Notes under the pieces: model-generated | Told to the model about the DNA's origin: nothing | Databases searched by the model: none | The model's input: only the letters and a program-made list of their open reading frames with translations | NCBI GenBank assembly: GCA_017458335.1 | Contig: JAFTFT010000012.1 | Span: forward strand, 1-49,221 | Source: Oscillospiraceae bacterium | Lineage (GTDB): Bacteria > Bacillota > Clostridia > Oscillospirales > Oscillospiraceae | DNA: 49,221 nt | Reading direction: 5' to 3' | Position numbers and translations under genes: made by a program | Shown here: one piece after another, positions 25,759-33,445 of the stretch | How positions within the stretch are numbered: position 1 is the first letter of the stretch | Layout of the letters: each line of letters starts with the position of its first letter

Positions 25759-27463
25759 AGTCTGCCTCCTCTGTCACCTTGGGCATACGGATCAGGACGC
25801 TGGTGCCGCAATCCGGCTCACTGTCAATCTGAATCCCGTATGCGGGACCGAAATAGATGGCCAGCCGGTCGTTCACGTTTTTGATTCCGATTCCGGCCCG
25901 GTCGCTGCGGTCTTTCTGCATGATGGCGGAGATCTGTTCCTCTGTCATGCCAGAACCGTTGTCGGTCACGGTGAAGAGAATATCCTCTCCGTCTTCCCGG
26001 ATGGAAACCAGAATCTCTCCGTCGTCGACAAGCCCGTTTAAACCGTGATAAATCGCGTTTTCAATAATCGGCTGAAGCGTGATCTTGTGGCAGAGATAGT
26101 CCAGGCAGCTCTCTTCGGCATCGATCGACCAGGTGAACTGGTTTTTATAGCGGTGCGCCTGTATTTCCAGATAGCTCTCCGCGTGCTGCAGTTCGTTTCG
26201 AATGGGGATCAGCTCATGCCCGCGGCTGATGCTGATGCGGAACAGGCGGGCAAGCGCATTGACCATCTCGACAGCCTCGGCGTTTTTACCCTGTTCGCAC
26301 ATCCAGGAGATCGAGTCCAGGGTGTTGTACAGAAAATGCGGATTGATCTGGGCCTGCAGGGCACGCAGCTCCGTTTTCCGCAGATTGATTTCTTCCTCGC
26401 GAACCGTTTTCATCAGCTGCTGCACTTTGAGCACGAGGTCACGGAAAGAGACGGAGAGATGGCGGATTTCCCTTACGGCGATCTTCGGAGGATCATAGTT
26501 AAACCGGTCGGCGTCCTCTTCAAACTGCGCCATGGCGTGTTCCAGATCCCGAAGAGGATGGGAGAGCACGGCACTCATGACCGCGCTGATCAGGAGGGCC
26601 GCCAGCAGTACCAGAGCAGCGAGAATCAGGAGAATCGTTCCGAGCTGCCGCAGACTTTCGGTCAGAAATTCCTGCAGAAAACTGACACCGACCAGCCTCC
26701 ATTGACCATTGTTCAGGGTCTTGACGGCATAGATCACCATCCCCTCCACATAGCTTCCGTCTTCCAGGGAGGCGATCAGGGCGGAGTCCTCTGCTTTGAG
26801 ATCGGAATAGATCAGCTGCTGCTGAGGATGATAAACGATGTTCCCGTCCGTGTCCATCAGATAGCAATATCCACGGCGGCCGACGCCGCTGTCGCTGATG
26901 TAGGAGGAAATATCGCTGCAGCTGATGTCCAGAGCGATCCAGTGCTCGCCGCTTTCTTTCTCCAGCGGGGAAACTACCGTGATGACCCAGGGATATACAT
27001 CCTGGAAAAAGGTCACAACGTGCGGCGCGGAGACGTATCCGTCCGGTTCGGAAAGAAGGCGCTGCAGATCCAGAGAGAGATTGATTCCGTCCGACCGGGT
27101 TCCCGTCGGCGGACCGAGGTTGCTGTAGCAGTGGGAAAGATTTCCCGTCGGATCATAAGTAGACACTGCAACGACATCCGGACGGGTGCGAAGAAAGACG
27201 TCAAAAAAGTCTGTCCGCTGTTTTTCGGCATCGGTCATTTCCTCCTCCAGGGTGCGCATCACGGCGTTGATTTCCGCGAGATAGTCGTTGACGGTGCTGC
27301 TGACCTGCGTCACGGTACGGAGGCTGTTTGTCCGCGCAGTTCCTATGAGCTGCTGCTGGTATGTCCGCGCAAAGAGAAAAACCGCGCCGGACAGAATAAG
27401 GAGGACAATGGCCAGATTCGAGAGCGTGAGAAGACTGCTCATGCGAATACCGCGATTCTTCAT
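25745..27463 (-). CDS. LytS/YesM-type sensor histidine kinase with dCACHE-like sensor
   Basis: A 572-residue membrane kinase. TM1 is about 11-33, an extracellular region of about 240 residues resembles a dCACHE sensor (YLMDTDGNIVYHP), TM2 is about 275-300, then comes a HAMP linker. The His_kinase domain has the phosphoacceptor H376 in AQINPHFLYNTLDSISW, and a HATPase_c domain has the N box QPIIENAIYHGL and G box DNGSGM. This is the YesM/LytS class that pairs with AraC-type regulators. It overlaps the regulator gene by ATGA and the binding-lipoprotein gene by 14 bases, so the three proteins are made together. Confidence 0.93.
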   Translation of the reverse strand: MKNRGIRMSSLLTLSNLAIVLLILSGAVFLFARTYQQQLIGTARTNSLRTVTQVSSTVNDYLAEINAVMRTLEEEMTDAEKQRTDFFDVFLRTRPDVVAVSTYDPTGNLSHCYSNLGPPTGTRSDGINLSLDLQRLLSEPDGYVSAPHVVTFFQDVYPWVITVVSPLEKESGEHWIALDISCSDISSYISDSGVGRRGYCYLMDTDGNIVYHPQQQLIYSDLKAEDSALIASLEDGSYVEGMVIYAVKTLNNGQWRLVGVSFLQEFLTESLRQLGTILLILAALVLLAALLISAVMSAVLSHPLRDLEHAMAQFEEDADRFNYDPPKIAVREIRHLSVSFRDLVLKVQQLMKTVREEEINLRKTELRALQAQINPHFLYNTLDSISWMCEQGKNAEAVEMVNALARLFRISISRGHELIPIRNELQHAESYLEIQAHRYKNQFTWSIDAEESCLDYLCHKITLQPIIENAIYHGLNGLVDDGEILVSIREDGEDILFTVTDNGSGMTEEQISAIMQKDRSDRAGIGIKNVNDRLAIYFGPAYGIQIDSEPDCGTSVLIRMPKVTEEADYEKK

Positions 27464-28713
27464 ACAGATTCCTCCGAGCGGCGCATCCTGGCCGGACTGG
27501 TCCCATGGTATTTCTTGAAGCAGTAACTGAAATAATGTTGGTCACTGTAACCGCATGCAGCGGCGATTTCAGCAATTTTCATCCCGCCGGGCTGCTGGAG
27601 AAGTCGGAGTGCCTGCTCCATCCGTTCCCTGATCAGCAAATTGATGAAGGTATCACCGGCATATTTTTTCATATTGGCGCTCAGGTAATTCGGATTAACA
27701 TGGAGCCGTTCGCTGACAGAGCTCAGGCTCAGGGCTTCGTCCCAGTATTCGGCTGCGATGATTTTCATTGCCTGCTGACACAGAGAACGAACGCCTTCCC
27801 CTGAAGCGCTGACGGAGGAATTTGATGCGGCGGCTTCGGAATGGACAATCAGGTCCTCATAACGGAAAATCCCTGGTTCTGTGGCTTTCTGCTGCACTTC
27901 GACAGCCTCACGGCAAGCCTCTGTACAGTACCGCAGATCCGGAAAGAAGCGGCTGATGCCGAGGATGCAGTTCTCATCCAGCATGCGCCGGCAAGCGTAA
28001 TAAAGCTCATCCAGCGCTGCTCCTATGTGAGTGAATCCGTTTTCCGAAATAACCAGGCTCAGAATCCTGCCGCCTGAAGCAAAGCTGCAGCAGCTGAAAT
28101 ACTTGCGCAGAATGCGGTCGATCATATGCGCAGAGCGCTGATCCGCATGACAGACGCGGACAGAAAAGACGGCAATGTCATAGGGTCTGGTGAAAACCAT
28201 GCCGCTCTCCAGAAGCAGGCGCTCTGCATCCTCCCCGGAGTATTCCGCATAGGGATCCAGCAGGAGAGAGGCAGTGGTCAAGTGCTTGCTGACATGCACA
28301 TCAACCGGACGGAGCTCCTGGAAATGCCGCTCCATTTTTTCATGGATTTCACGCAAAGCGGCGGTGAGCTCCGCTACACTGATCGGTTTCAGAAGATAAG
28401 AGATGACGCGATTCTCGATTGCGCGCTGCGCGTATTCAAAATCATCATAGCCGGACAAAAATGCGATGGAAATGAGCGGTTGAAGTTCCCGAACACTCTT
28501 TGCCAGCTCTGTTCCGGTGATAAAGGGCATCTGAATATCGGTCAGAAGCAGATCCGGCTGCAGCTGTTCCACCAGCTGCAGCGCATCCAGTCCGTTTCCG
28601 GCGCTTCCGACCAGGCGAAAACCAATCTCCTCCCAGCGAATCATGCTGCAGACTGCTTCCCTCAGCTCCTGTTCATCGTCGGCCACGACAACGGTATAGT
28701 ACTCCTCTGCCAC
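27460..28713 (-). CDS. YesN-type response regulator with AraC DNA-binding domain
   Basis: A 417-residue cytosolic regulator. The receiver domain (1-about 120) has acidic residues D12-D13, phosphoacceptor D59 in LLLTDIQMP and LKPIS. A middle region of about 170 residues without recognised motifs follows. The C-terminal AraC domain carries two helix-turn-helix motifs (SLSSVSERLHVNPNYLSANMKKYAG and IAEIAAACGYSDQHYFSYCFKKYHG). The start is GTG at 28713 behind AGAGGTGG. Together with the kinase and lipoprotein it should activate sugar transport genes, most simply the mglB operon downstream. Confidence 0.92.
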   Translation of the reverse strand: MAEEYYTVVVADDEQELREAVCSMIRWEEIGFRLVGSAGNGLDALQLVEQLQPDLLLTDIQMPFITGTELAKSVRELQPLISIAFLSGYDDFEYAQRAIENRVISYLLKPISVAELTAALREIHEKMERHFQELRPVDVHVSKHLTTASLLLDPYAEYSGEDAERLLLESGMVFTRPYDIAVFSVRVCHADQRSAHMIDRILRKYFSCCSFASGGRILSLVISENGFTHIGAALDELYYACRRMLDENCILGISRFFPDLRYCTEACREAVEVQQKATEPGIFRYEDLIVHSEAAASNSSVSASGEGVRSLCQQAMKIIAAEYWDEALSLSSVSERLHVNPNYLSANMKKYAGDTFINLLIRERMEQALRLLQQPGGMKIAEIAAACGYSDQHYFSYCFKKYHGTSPARMRRSEESV

Positions 28714-28752
28714 GCTGATGCCACCTCTTTTCCGGACTTGGCTTCGGGTTCG

Positions 28753-28781
28753 ATTATACAGACGACGTGCAGATTTGTAAA
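28753..28781 (-). promoter_or_regulatory. Promoter of the three-component sensing operon
   Basis: Minus-strand -35 TTTACA (28776-28781), 17-base spacer, TATAAT (28753-28758): close to consensus, as expected for basal sensor expression. Confidence 0.75.
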
Positions 28782-28854
28782 GTAATTATCAGGCAGAAGG
28801 CTGCTTCTGACGGAAAGAATGGTAATACAAGCGGCAGCTTTCGGGAACGGCTTG

Positions 28855-28884
28855 TTGACAAGGACCCGGACGCGGGGGTAGAAT
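28855..28884 (+). promoter_or_regulatory. Promoter of the aldo/keto reductase gene
   Basis: Plus-strand -35 TTGACA (28855-28860), 18-base GC-rich spacer, TAGAAT (28879-28884), about 40 bases before the start codon. Confidence 0.65.
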
Positions 28885-28923
28885 CAGCACAGTGTTATAT
28901 CATCAGACCTGGAGGGGATCGGA

Positions 28924-29928
28924 ATGCAGTTATATGAATCCTATACCGCGAGTGAGTCGCGCTATGAACGGAGCGATTTTTACAGAAGGTGCGGAAACAG
29001 CGGTCTGCTGCTGCCGCGGCTCTCCTTCGGCCTGTGGCATAATTTCGGAAACATCACGCCCCTCGGCGTACAGCAGCAGATCCTGCGCACGGCTTTTGAC
29101 GAGGGGATCACCCACTTTGATCTTGCCAACAATTATGGACCCCCGTACGGCGAGGCCGAGACCAACTTCGGCATCCTGATGGACCGCGACTGGCGCCCTT
29201 ATCGGGATGAGCTCATCATCTCGACCAAGGCGGGCTATGATATGTGGCCCGGCCCCTACGGCAACTTCGGCAGCAGAAAGTACCTGATCGCGAGCGCGGA
29301 TCAAAGCCTGAAGCGGATGCATCTGGACTATGTCGACATCTTCTACCACCACCGCCCGGATCCGGAAACCCCGCTGGAGGAGACCATGGGCGCGCTGAAG
29401 ACCATCGTGGACAGCGGAAGAGCCCTGTATGTCGGAATCTCGAACTACCCGGCGAACCGTGCCGGACAGGCGGCCGAAATCATGAAGGCCTGGGGTGTCC
29501 CCCTTCTGATCTGCCAGTCGCGCTACAACATGTTCACCCGCAATATCGAAGATGAGCTGCTGGGAACCCTGGCAAGCGAGGGCATGGGCTGCATCGTGTT
29601 TCAGCCCCTTGCCGGTGGCCTGCTTACCGACAAGTATATCCACGGCATCCCGGCGGATTCCAGAGCCGCCCATGATCCCCGCTATCTGAAGCCCGACATG
29701 ATCACGGAAGAGAAAATCGCCCGGGTGGTAAAGCTCAACGAGCTGGCGGCAGGGCGCGGGGAAAGCCTGGCCCAGATGGCCCTGCAGTGGGTGCTGCGGG
29801 ACGAAAGAGTGACTTCGGCGCTGATCGGCGCGAGCCGGCCGGAGCAGATCCGCGAGAATATCAAAGCGCTGCAGTTCCCGGACTTTTCCGCGGAGGAACT
29901 GCAGGCGATCGACGCCATCCTCGCATGA
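28924..29928 (+). CDS. Aldo/keto reductase (YghZ/glyceraldehyde-3-phosphate reductase-like)
   Basis: A 334-residue TIM-barrel NADPH-dependent oxidoreductase. The catalytic tetrad is visible: D66 (FDLANNYG), Y71, K102 (STKAGY) and H142 or H143 (DIFYHHRPD). The GPPYGEAETNFG insert after Y71 and the IFQPLAGGLLTDKY segment are typical of the AKR14/YghZ group, which reduces aldehydes such as methylglyoxal and L-glyceraldehyde 3-phosphate. The C-terminal SALIGASRPEQIRENI binds the cofactor phosphate. GGAGGGGA lies before the ATG. Possible operon with the truncated gene that follows. Confidence 0.92.
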   Translation: MQLYESYTASESRYERSDFYRRCGNSGLLLPRLSFGLWHNFGNITPLGVQQQILRTAFDEGITHFDLANNYGPPYGEAETNFGILMDRDWRPYRDELIISTKAGYDMWPGPYGNFGSRKYLIASADQSLKRMHLDYVDIFYHHRPDPETPLEETMGALKTIVDSGRALYVGISNYPANRAGQAAEIMKAWGVPLLICQSRYNMFTRNIEDELLGTLASEGMGCIVFQPLAGGLLTDKYIHGIPADSRAAHDPRYLKPDMITEEKIARVVKLNELAAGRGESLAQMALQWVLRDERVTSALIGASRPEQIRENIKALQFPDFSAEELQAIDAILA

Positions 29929-29947
29929 ACCGGGCAGGAGCGATTCT

Positions 29948-30211
29948 ATGGATTTTGTTGAGCTGATATCCTCGGCCCAGGCCTATCTGGACCGGTTTGA
30001 CTATGACCACTATCCGGACTGCTTCGCGGAGTTTGAAGAAAACCTTGATCAGTGGTTTGCGGAGCACGAAGCTTTTCTACCTCATCAGATGATTAAGCCT
30101 GCAATCCGGGATTTCGTTGTTCATTACCCGTTCGATATTTCTTACAAAAAATTCATAGCGCTTTCTGTGATACTTCACTCCATCAGGGAGACCTGCAGTA
30201 TGCGGCGTTAA
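29948..30211 (+). pseudogene. Truncated gene (N-terminal ~43 codons), chimeric with antisense of the next gene
   Basis: GGCAGGAG precedes an ATG 17 bases after the reductase stop, and the first 43 codons (MDFVELISSAQAYLDRFDYD..., then EEFLDQW-like acidic helix) look like a real protein start. From about 30075 onward the frame only reads the opposite strand of the 2-hydroxyacid dehydrogenase gene, and base composition shifts to lower GC. The simplest reading is that the original gene was cut by arrival of the dehydrogenase segment. I do not recognise the family of the remaining N-terminus. Confidence 0.55.
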
Positions 30212-31018
30212 GATCACATTTTCGAGACTGCGGAACGGGTGATCGGGGCGTAATGGTTCATCCTCAAAAACGTCCAGGCAGGCGCCTCCGATCAGGCCCT
30301 TCTCCAATGCATGAAGGAGCTGCGGCTCATCAATGACGCCGCCTCTTGAGGTGTTGATCAGGACAGCGTCGGATTTCATTTTGGTAAGCATATCAGCATT
30401 TATCATGTGCCGTGTACTTTCATTGAGAGGAACATGCAGGCTGACAATATCACTGTCACGAACCAGACTGTCCAGGTCTCTCTGCTCAATTCCCGCGGCT
30501 TCAATTGGCTTGCGGCTGTATGCCAGCACGTTCATATGAAAAGCATTACAGTATTCTGCCACTTTTTTGCCGACATGCCCAAATCCGACAAGGCCGATTG
30601 TTTTTTCCGCAAGTTCGGCTCCGCAATAGCTTAACCCGCCTTCATCGGAATCCATCTTTAAAAACCGGTCAAGTTTTACAATGTTCTTGTACCAGCAAAG
30701 AATAAACGCCATGACATGTTCGGCTACGGCATTGGCATTTACACCAGCCGCGTTGCATACCTGAACACCATGCATGGTACAGGCGCACAAATCAACGTTG
30801 TCATATCCCGCGCCTGTCTGTACCAGCTTCAGCTTCGGCGCTTTTTGAAGGAGGTCATCGTCAATCCGGATGTGCTCAGGAATCAATACGTCTGCATCTG
30901 TTAATTCCTGTTCTACTTTATCCGGCGAAACGATCCTGATATCCCAGGCGCAAGGAAAACTTCCAAGGATTCTGTCTTTTGCTGCCTCCGGGAAAAAGCC
31001 TGTGATGACGACCTTCAT
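30077..31018 (-). CDS. D-2-hydroxyacid dehydrogenase (phosphoglycerate dehydrogenase-like)
   Basis: A 313-residue NAD-dependent oxidoreductase. The nucleotide-binding motif GLVGFGHVGKKVAEY is at 142-156, and the catalytic residues are R225 (NTSRGG), E254 (FEDEP) and H273 (TPHTAG). It lacks the ACT domain of full-length SerA, so it is more likely a glyoxylate/hydroxypyruvate, 4-phosphoerythronate or other 2-ketoacid reductase. Start at 31018 has AGGAGG ten bases upstream. Base composition is visibly lower in GC than neighbours, it stands alone on this strand, and its 3' end abuts a truncated gene, all hinting at acquisition. The substrate is unknown. Confidence 0.88.
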   Translation of the reverse strand: MKVVITGFFPEAAKDRILGSFPCAWDIRIVSPDKVEQELTDADVLIPEHIRIDDDLLQKAPKLKLVQTGAGYDNVDLCACTMHGVQVCNAAGVNANAVAEHVMAFILCWYKNIVKLDRFLKMDSDEGGLSYCGAELAEKTIGLVGFGHVGKKVAEYCNAFHMNVLAYSRKPIEAAGIEQRDLDSLVRDSDIVSLHVPLNESTRHMINADMLTKMKSDAVLINTSRGGVIDEPQLLHALEKGLIGGACLDVFEDEPLRPDHPFRSLENVILTPHTAGLPDGVKYHRKRYEFFVRNIERVMNNEIPDCRLNHLMR

Positions 31019-31155
31019 GGAACACATGCCTCCTCGTTGAATATTAGCTTTGCAGAAAGATCTCGCCGCTTTATCAAGCATCGTAAATGCAGTATAAACA
31101 AAATAACATATTACGTCAATGGGTTATAAGAGGAATGTGATCACTGTTTTTCCTC

Positions 31156-31202
31156 TTGACATATCATGCTGAACGTGATATAAACATACTTACCCGATAG
31201 GG
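31156..31202 (+). promoter_or_regulatory. Promoter of the Cys-leader/cystine symporter operon, with operator-like dyads
   Basis: Plus-strand TTGACA (31156-31161), 17-base spacer, TATAAA (31179-31184). The spacer is a dyad, ATATCA...TGATAT (31161-31181), and a second dyad CCC-GATA-GGG (31193-31202) lies at the expected transcript start. Both could bind a repressor of sulfur genes; no regulator gene is adjacent. Confidence 0.75.
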
Positions 31203-31227
31203 AAATGAGAAATTTGAGGAGACATCC

Positions 31228-31308
31228 ATGAAACGCACCGGATCCAAATCCATCCTGTGTTGTGCCACACGCTGTGAAATGCGTGTGCGATTTGGCATGC
31301 CCAGGTGA
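31228..31308 (+). CDS. Leader peptide 1 with three Cys codons (putative cysteine attenuator)
   Basis: A 26-codon frame with GAGGAG eight bases before its ATG. Codons 11, 12 and 16 are all TGT (SILCCATRC), and the C-terminus is basic (MRVRFGMPR). The Cys codons lie at and inside a hairpin (CACACGC 31266-31272 with GCGTGTG 31281-31287). The stop at 31306-31308 is immediately followed by the antiterminator arm and then a strong terminator, with a cystine-type transporter downstream. This is the layout of amino-acid attenuators such as trp or his: ribosomes stalling at Cys codons when charged tRNA-Cys is scarce would allow read-through. The model is inferred; the frame, site and hairpins are seen. 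Confidence 0.7.
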   Translation: MKRTGSKSILCCATRCEMRVRFGMPR

Positions 31309-31310
31309 TG

Positions 31311-31335
31311 TTTCCTTCTGCTGTTCAGACGGGGA
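31311..31335 (+). promoter_or_regulatory. Candidate antiterminator hairpin
   Basis: TTTCCTTCTG (31311-31320) can pair with CAGACGGGGA (31326-31335) around a five-base loop, with one T/C mismatch and two G-U pairs. The right arm takes bases 31329-31335 of the terminator left arm, so the two hairpins exclude each other. A ribosome finishing leader 1 would cover 31311-31320 and block this hairpin. Confidence 0.5.
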
Positions 31336-31359
31336 GCTCGATGGGCTCCCCGTTTTTTT
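31329..31359 (+). terminator. Strong terminator between leader 1 and the symporter gene
   Basis: Nine-base stem ACGGGGAGC / GCTCCCCGT, seven-base loop, then seven T. It sits inside the 5' leader of the operon, about 140 bases before the symporter start, so it acts as an attenuator rather than a gene end. Confidence 0.9.
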
Positions 31360-31391
31360 ATGAGACGATCCTGCACATGGAGGTTTAAGCA

Positions 31392-31469
31392 ATGATATTT
31401 CTGATTCGACGCTGGAAAACGGACCGATGTCGTCCGGTTCTCCTTTTTTCCGCACAGACTTCATTCTGA
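31392..31469 (+). CDS. Leader peptide 2 with one Cys codon
   Basis: A 25-codon frame with a strong GGAGG nine bases before its ATG. Its single Cys codon (codon 13, TGT at 31428-31430, in TDRCRP) lies in the loop of a terminator-like hairpin that is part of this same frame. Ribosomes held at that codon would melt the stem. It may be a second attenuation step in series with leader 1. It is shorter and less certain than leader 1. Confidence 0.45.
   Translation: MIFLIRRWKTDRCRPVLLFSAQTSF
31420..31449 (+). terminator. Second terminator-like hairpin in the symporter leader
   Basis: CGGAC (31420-31424) pairs with GTCCG (31432-31436), extendable with AA/TT beyond one bulge, followed by TTCTCC and six T (31444-31449). 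The stem is short, so activity may be modest. It is contained within leader frame 2. Confidence 0.5.
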
Positions 31470-31502
31470 CTACAGGTCAATCAAAAGAAAGAAGAATTTG
31501 TC

Positions 31503-32891
31503 ATGCAAATACTGCTGTCCGTACGCTGGATGCCGTTTCTGGCCCTGGACGTCGTCCTGCTCGCGTTTGTTCTGCTTCGGGTTCTGGAAGACCGGATCAA
31601 TTGGTCCCTTGTCATTCTCCTAGCCCTGGTGCTGGGGGCAGGAATCGGAGTCCTGTTTGCCTCGGAAGGAAACGCATGGCTTCTATGGGTCGATTTCCTC
31701 GGAGATCTTTACATCAGGCTCCTGAAGCTTCTGGTATCTCCGGTTATTTTCCTCTCCATCGTGTCAGGCATCATCAGTCTGAGAGGGCGTGCCAATGCCG
31801 GAAGTCTCGGACTTCGGTCGGTTTTCTGGCTGCTGCTTCAGGCCGCGCTTGCAATTCTGCTGAGTCTGCTGGCCGGTCAGTTCCTGAACATCGGCAGCGA
31901 CGCGACAGCCCTCTTCCGTGAGCTTGATACGCTGGATGAGAGTACCGTCAGTGCCTATGCCGGATTGACGCAGCCTTTTCACCAGGTACTGGAAAATCTC
32001 TTTCCCGAGAACGTCGTCGGAGATTTTGCAAACAACAATGTCCCGGCCCTGATTATAACCGGCGTGGCGGTTGCGGCGGCTTATCTCGCGGTCGCGGAGA
32101 AGGAAGGCGAGGAGGCCGTTCGGCCTTTCTCCCTGCTGATTGACGCGGCACGAAAAATCGTCTTCAAAATCCTTGAAGTCGTCATTGATCTCACCCCCTA
32201 TGCAGTGCTGTGCCTCATCGCCGGGGCCGCCAGCAGACTTCTGGAGAGCAGAGAGTCCATGCTTCAGCTTCTGCTGCTGACGGTGGTGATCTATGCCGTC
32301 TGCCTGGTGCATACATATGTTCTGGGCGGGCTTATCATTTGGGGTGCGGCAAAGCTTTCCCCGCTGCGCTTCTTCCGCAAGATCTTCCCGGCGCAGGTGA
32401 CCGCTTTCAGCACCCAGTCCAGTGTGGGGACGCTCCCGGTTACGGTGCGCTGCCTGAAGGACGAGGTGGGTGTTTCCGAAGAAGTGGCGGATTTCACCGC
32501 TTCTCTCGGTACCACCATCGGAATGCCGGGCTGCACTTGCGTGTGGCCGGTTCTGCTGGCCCTGTTCTATGTCCATGCAGCCGGGCTTCCCTGGAGCGCC
32601 GTGGATTATCTTACCCTGGCGGTTACGGCGTTCTTCCTTTCCATCGGCAGCGCGGGGGTTCCCGGGATTGCGGTGGTCTCGGCAATTGCGCTCTTCAGCG
32701 CCATCGGGCTTCCGGTAGGGGCGGTGGTTCTGATGATTCCCATCAACACCATCTCGGATATGATCCGCACGCTGGATAACGTCTCGAGCGCCTCCATCGC
32801 CGCTACGGCTGTGGCGAGAAAGACCGAACTGCTGGACGACAGGGTTTTTGCCGCCGAAACTGGCAGAACAGGAAAGGAGCGGATCGCATGA
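31503..32891 (+). CDS. Dicarboxylate/amino acid:cation symporter, probable L-cystine transporter (TcyP-like)
   Basis: A 462-residue SLC1/DAACS-family membrane transporter with about eight helices and two re-entrant loops. Characteristic stretches are YIRLLKLLVSPVIFLSIVSGI (TM3 region), TAFSTQSSVGTLPVTVRCLKDEVGVSEEVADFTASLGTTIGMPG (HP1 serine-rich loop to TM7) and GVPGIAVVSAIALFSAIGLPVG (HP2/TM8 region). The length matches TcyP-type cystine carriers (about 463) rather than glutamate carriers (about 420). The Cys-codon leader upstream supports cystine or another cysteine source as substrate; this is inference. The ribosome site is weak (AGAAAGAAGAA). The stop overlaps the next start. Confidence 0.85.
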   Translation: MQILLSVRWMPFLALDVVLLAFVLLRVLEDRINWSLVILLALVLGAGIGVLFASEGNAWLLWVDFLGDLYIRLLKLLVSPVIFLSIVSGIISLRGRANAGSLGLRSVFWLLLQAALAILLSLLAGQFLNIGSDATALFRELDTLDESTVSAYAGLTQPFHQVLENLFPENVVGDFANNNVPALIITGVAVAAAYLAVAEKEGEEAVRPFSLLIDAARKIVFKILEVVIDLTPYAVLCLIAGAASRLLESRESMLQLLLLTVVIYAVCLVHTYVLGGLIIWGAAKLSPLRFFRKIFPAQVTAFSTQSSVGTLPVTVRCLKDEVGVSEEVADFTASLGTTIGMPGCTCVWPVLLALFYVHAAGLPWSAVDYLTLAVTAFFLSIGSAGVPGIAVVSAIALFSAIGLPVGAVVLMIPINTISDMIRTLDNVSSASIAATAVARKTELLDDRVFAAETGRTGKERIA

Positions 32892-33397
32892 AAAAAACAG
32901 CCCTTTTTCTGATCCTGCTGGTATTGGGCGGGGTTCTCGGGGGACTCTCCCTCGCGTCTGCCCATTATGCCGAGGAGCAGATCACACAGGCCATCGACGC
33001 GCTGCGTGAAGTCCGCTATGACGAAGAGACCCGCAGGCTGCTCGAGGCTGCGGATGCGGCTTTGGCCGCCGCGGATCCGGACTTCCATCTGGAAAGGAAG
33101 ATCCCGAATCTTCAGTCTCTCAAGGAGGCAAAACTCGAGTATGTCAAACTTGCCATCCGGGACATGTACATCTCAATCCGGGACAAAGCGCCGGAAGAAC
33201 TCATCCGGGAAAAGCTTCAAAGCGCCGAGGAGGCTTTCGACACATTCCTGACGGAAGAGGATATCCCTCTTCTGAAAAACTATTCCGATCTTGAGGCGGC
33301 CCGTGCAAAGTACGGCCCGGATGTAGAGAGGCAGGCTCAGGAGCCGGCCGCGCCACAGCCGGCGGCTGCCGCTGTGCCGGAGCTCTGCCCCGCCTGA
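32888..33397 (+). CDS. Small membrane-anchored or secreted helical protein in the cystine operon
   Basis: A 169-residue protein, translationally coupled to the symporter (ATGA overlap). Residues 5-25 are a hydrophobic signal or anchor (LFLILLVLGGVLGGLSLAS). The rest is charged and helical with a repeated pattern (EEQITQAIDALREVRYDEETRRLLEAADAAL, then EELIREKLQSAEEAFDTFL), ending in a Pro/Ala-rich tail with a single Cys four residues from the end (ELCPA). I do not recognise the family. The helical repeats resemble extracellular spacer domains. Location suggests it works at the cell surface with the transporter and the thioredoxin-like protein. Confidence 0.75.
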   Translation: MKKTALFLILLVLGGVLGGLSLASAHYAEEQITQAIDALREVRYDEETRRLLEAADAALAAADPDFHLERKIPNLQSLKEAKLEYVKLAIRDMYISIRDKAPEELIREKLQSAEEAFDTFLTEEDIPLLKNYSDLEAARAKYGPDVERQAQEPAAPQPAAAAVPELCPA

Positions 33398-33445
33398 TCG
33401 GCCGGTTTATCCAACAATCTGATTACCTTAAAGGAGTTAACTATT

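Noticed and set aside
26045-27526. A 493-codon open frame on the plus strand
   Set aside because: Antisense to the sensor kinase gene, which shows clear H, N and G boxes.
30077-31018. Calling the dehydrogenase SerA
   Set aside because: It lacks the C-terminal ACT domain, has no serine-pathway neighbours and could have any of several 2-ketoacid substrates.
31311-31335. Treating the antiterminator as proven
   Set aside because: It has a mismatch and two G-U pairs and is weaker than the terminator; I keep it as a candidate only.
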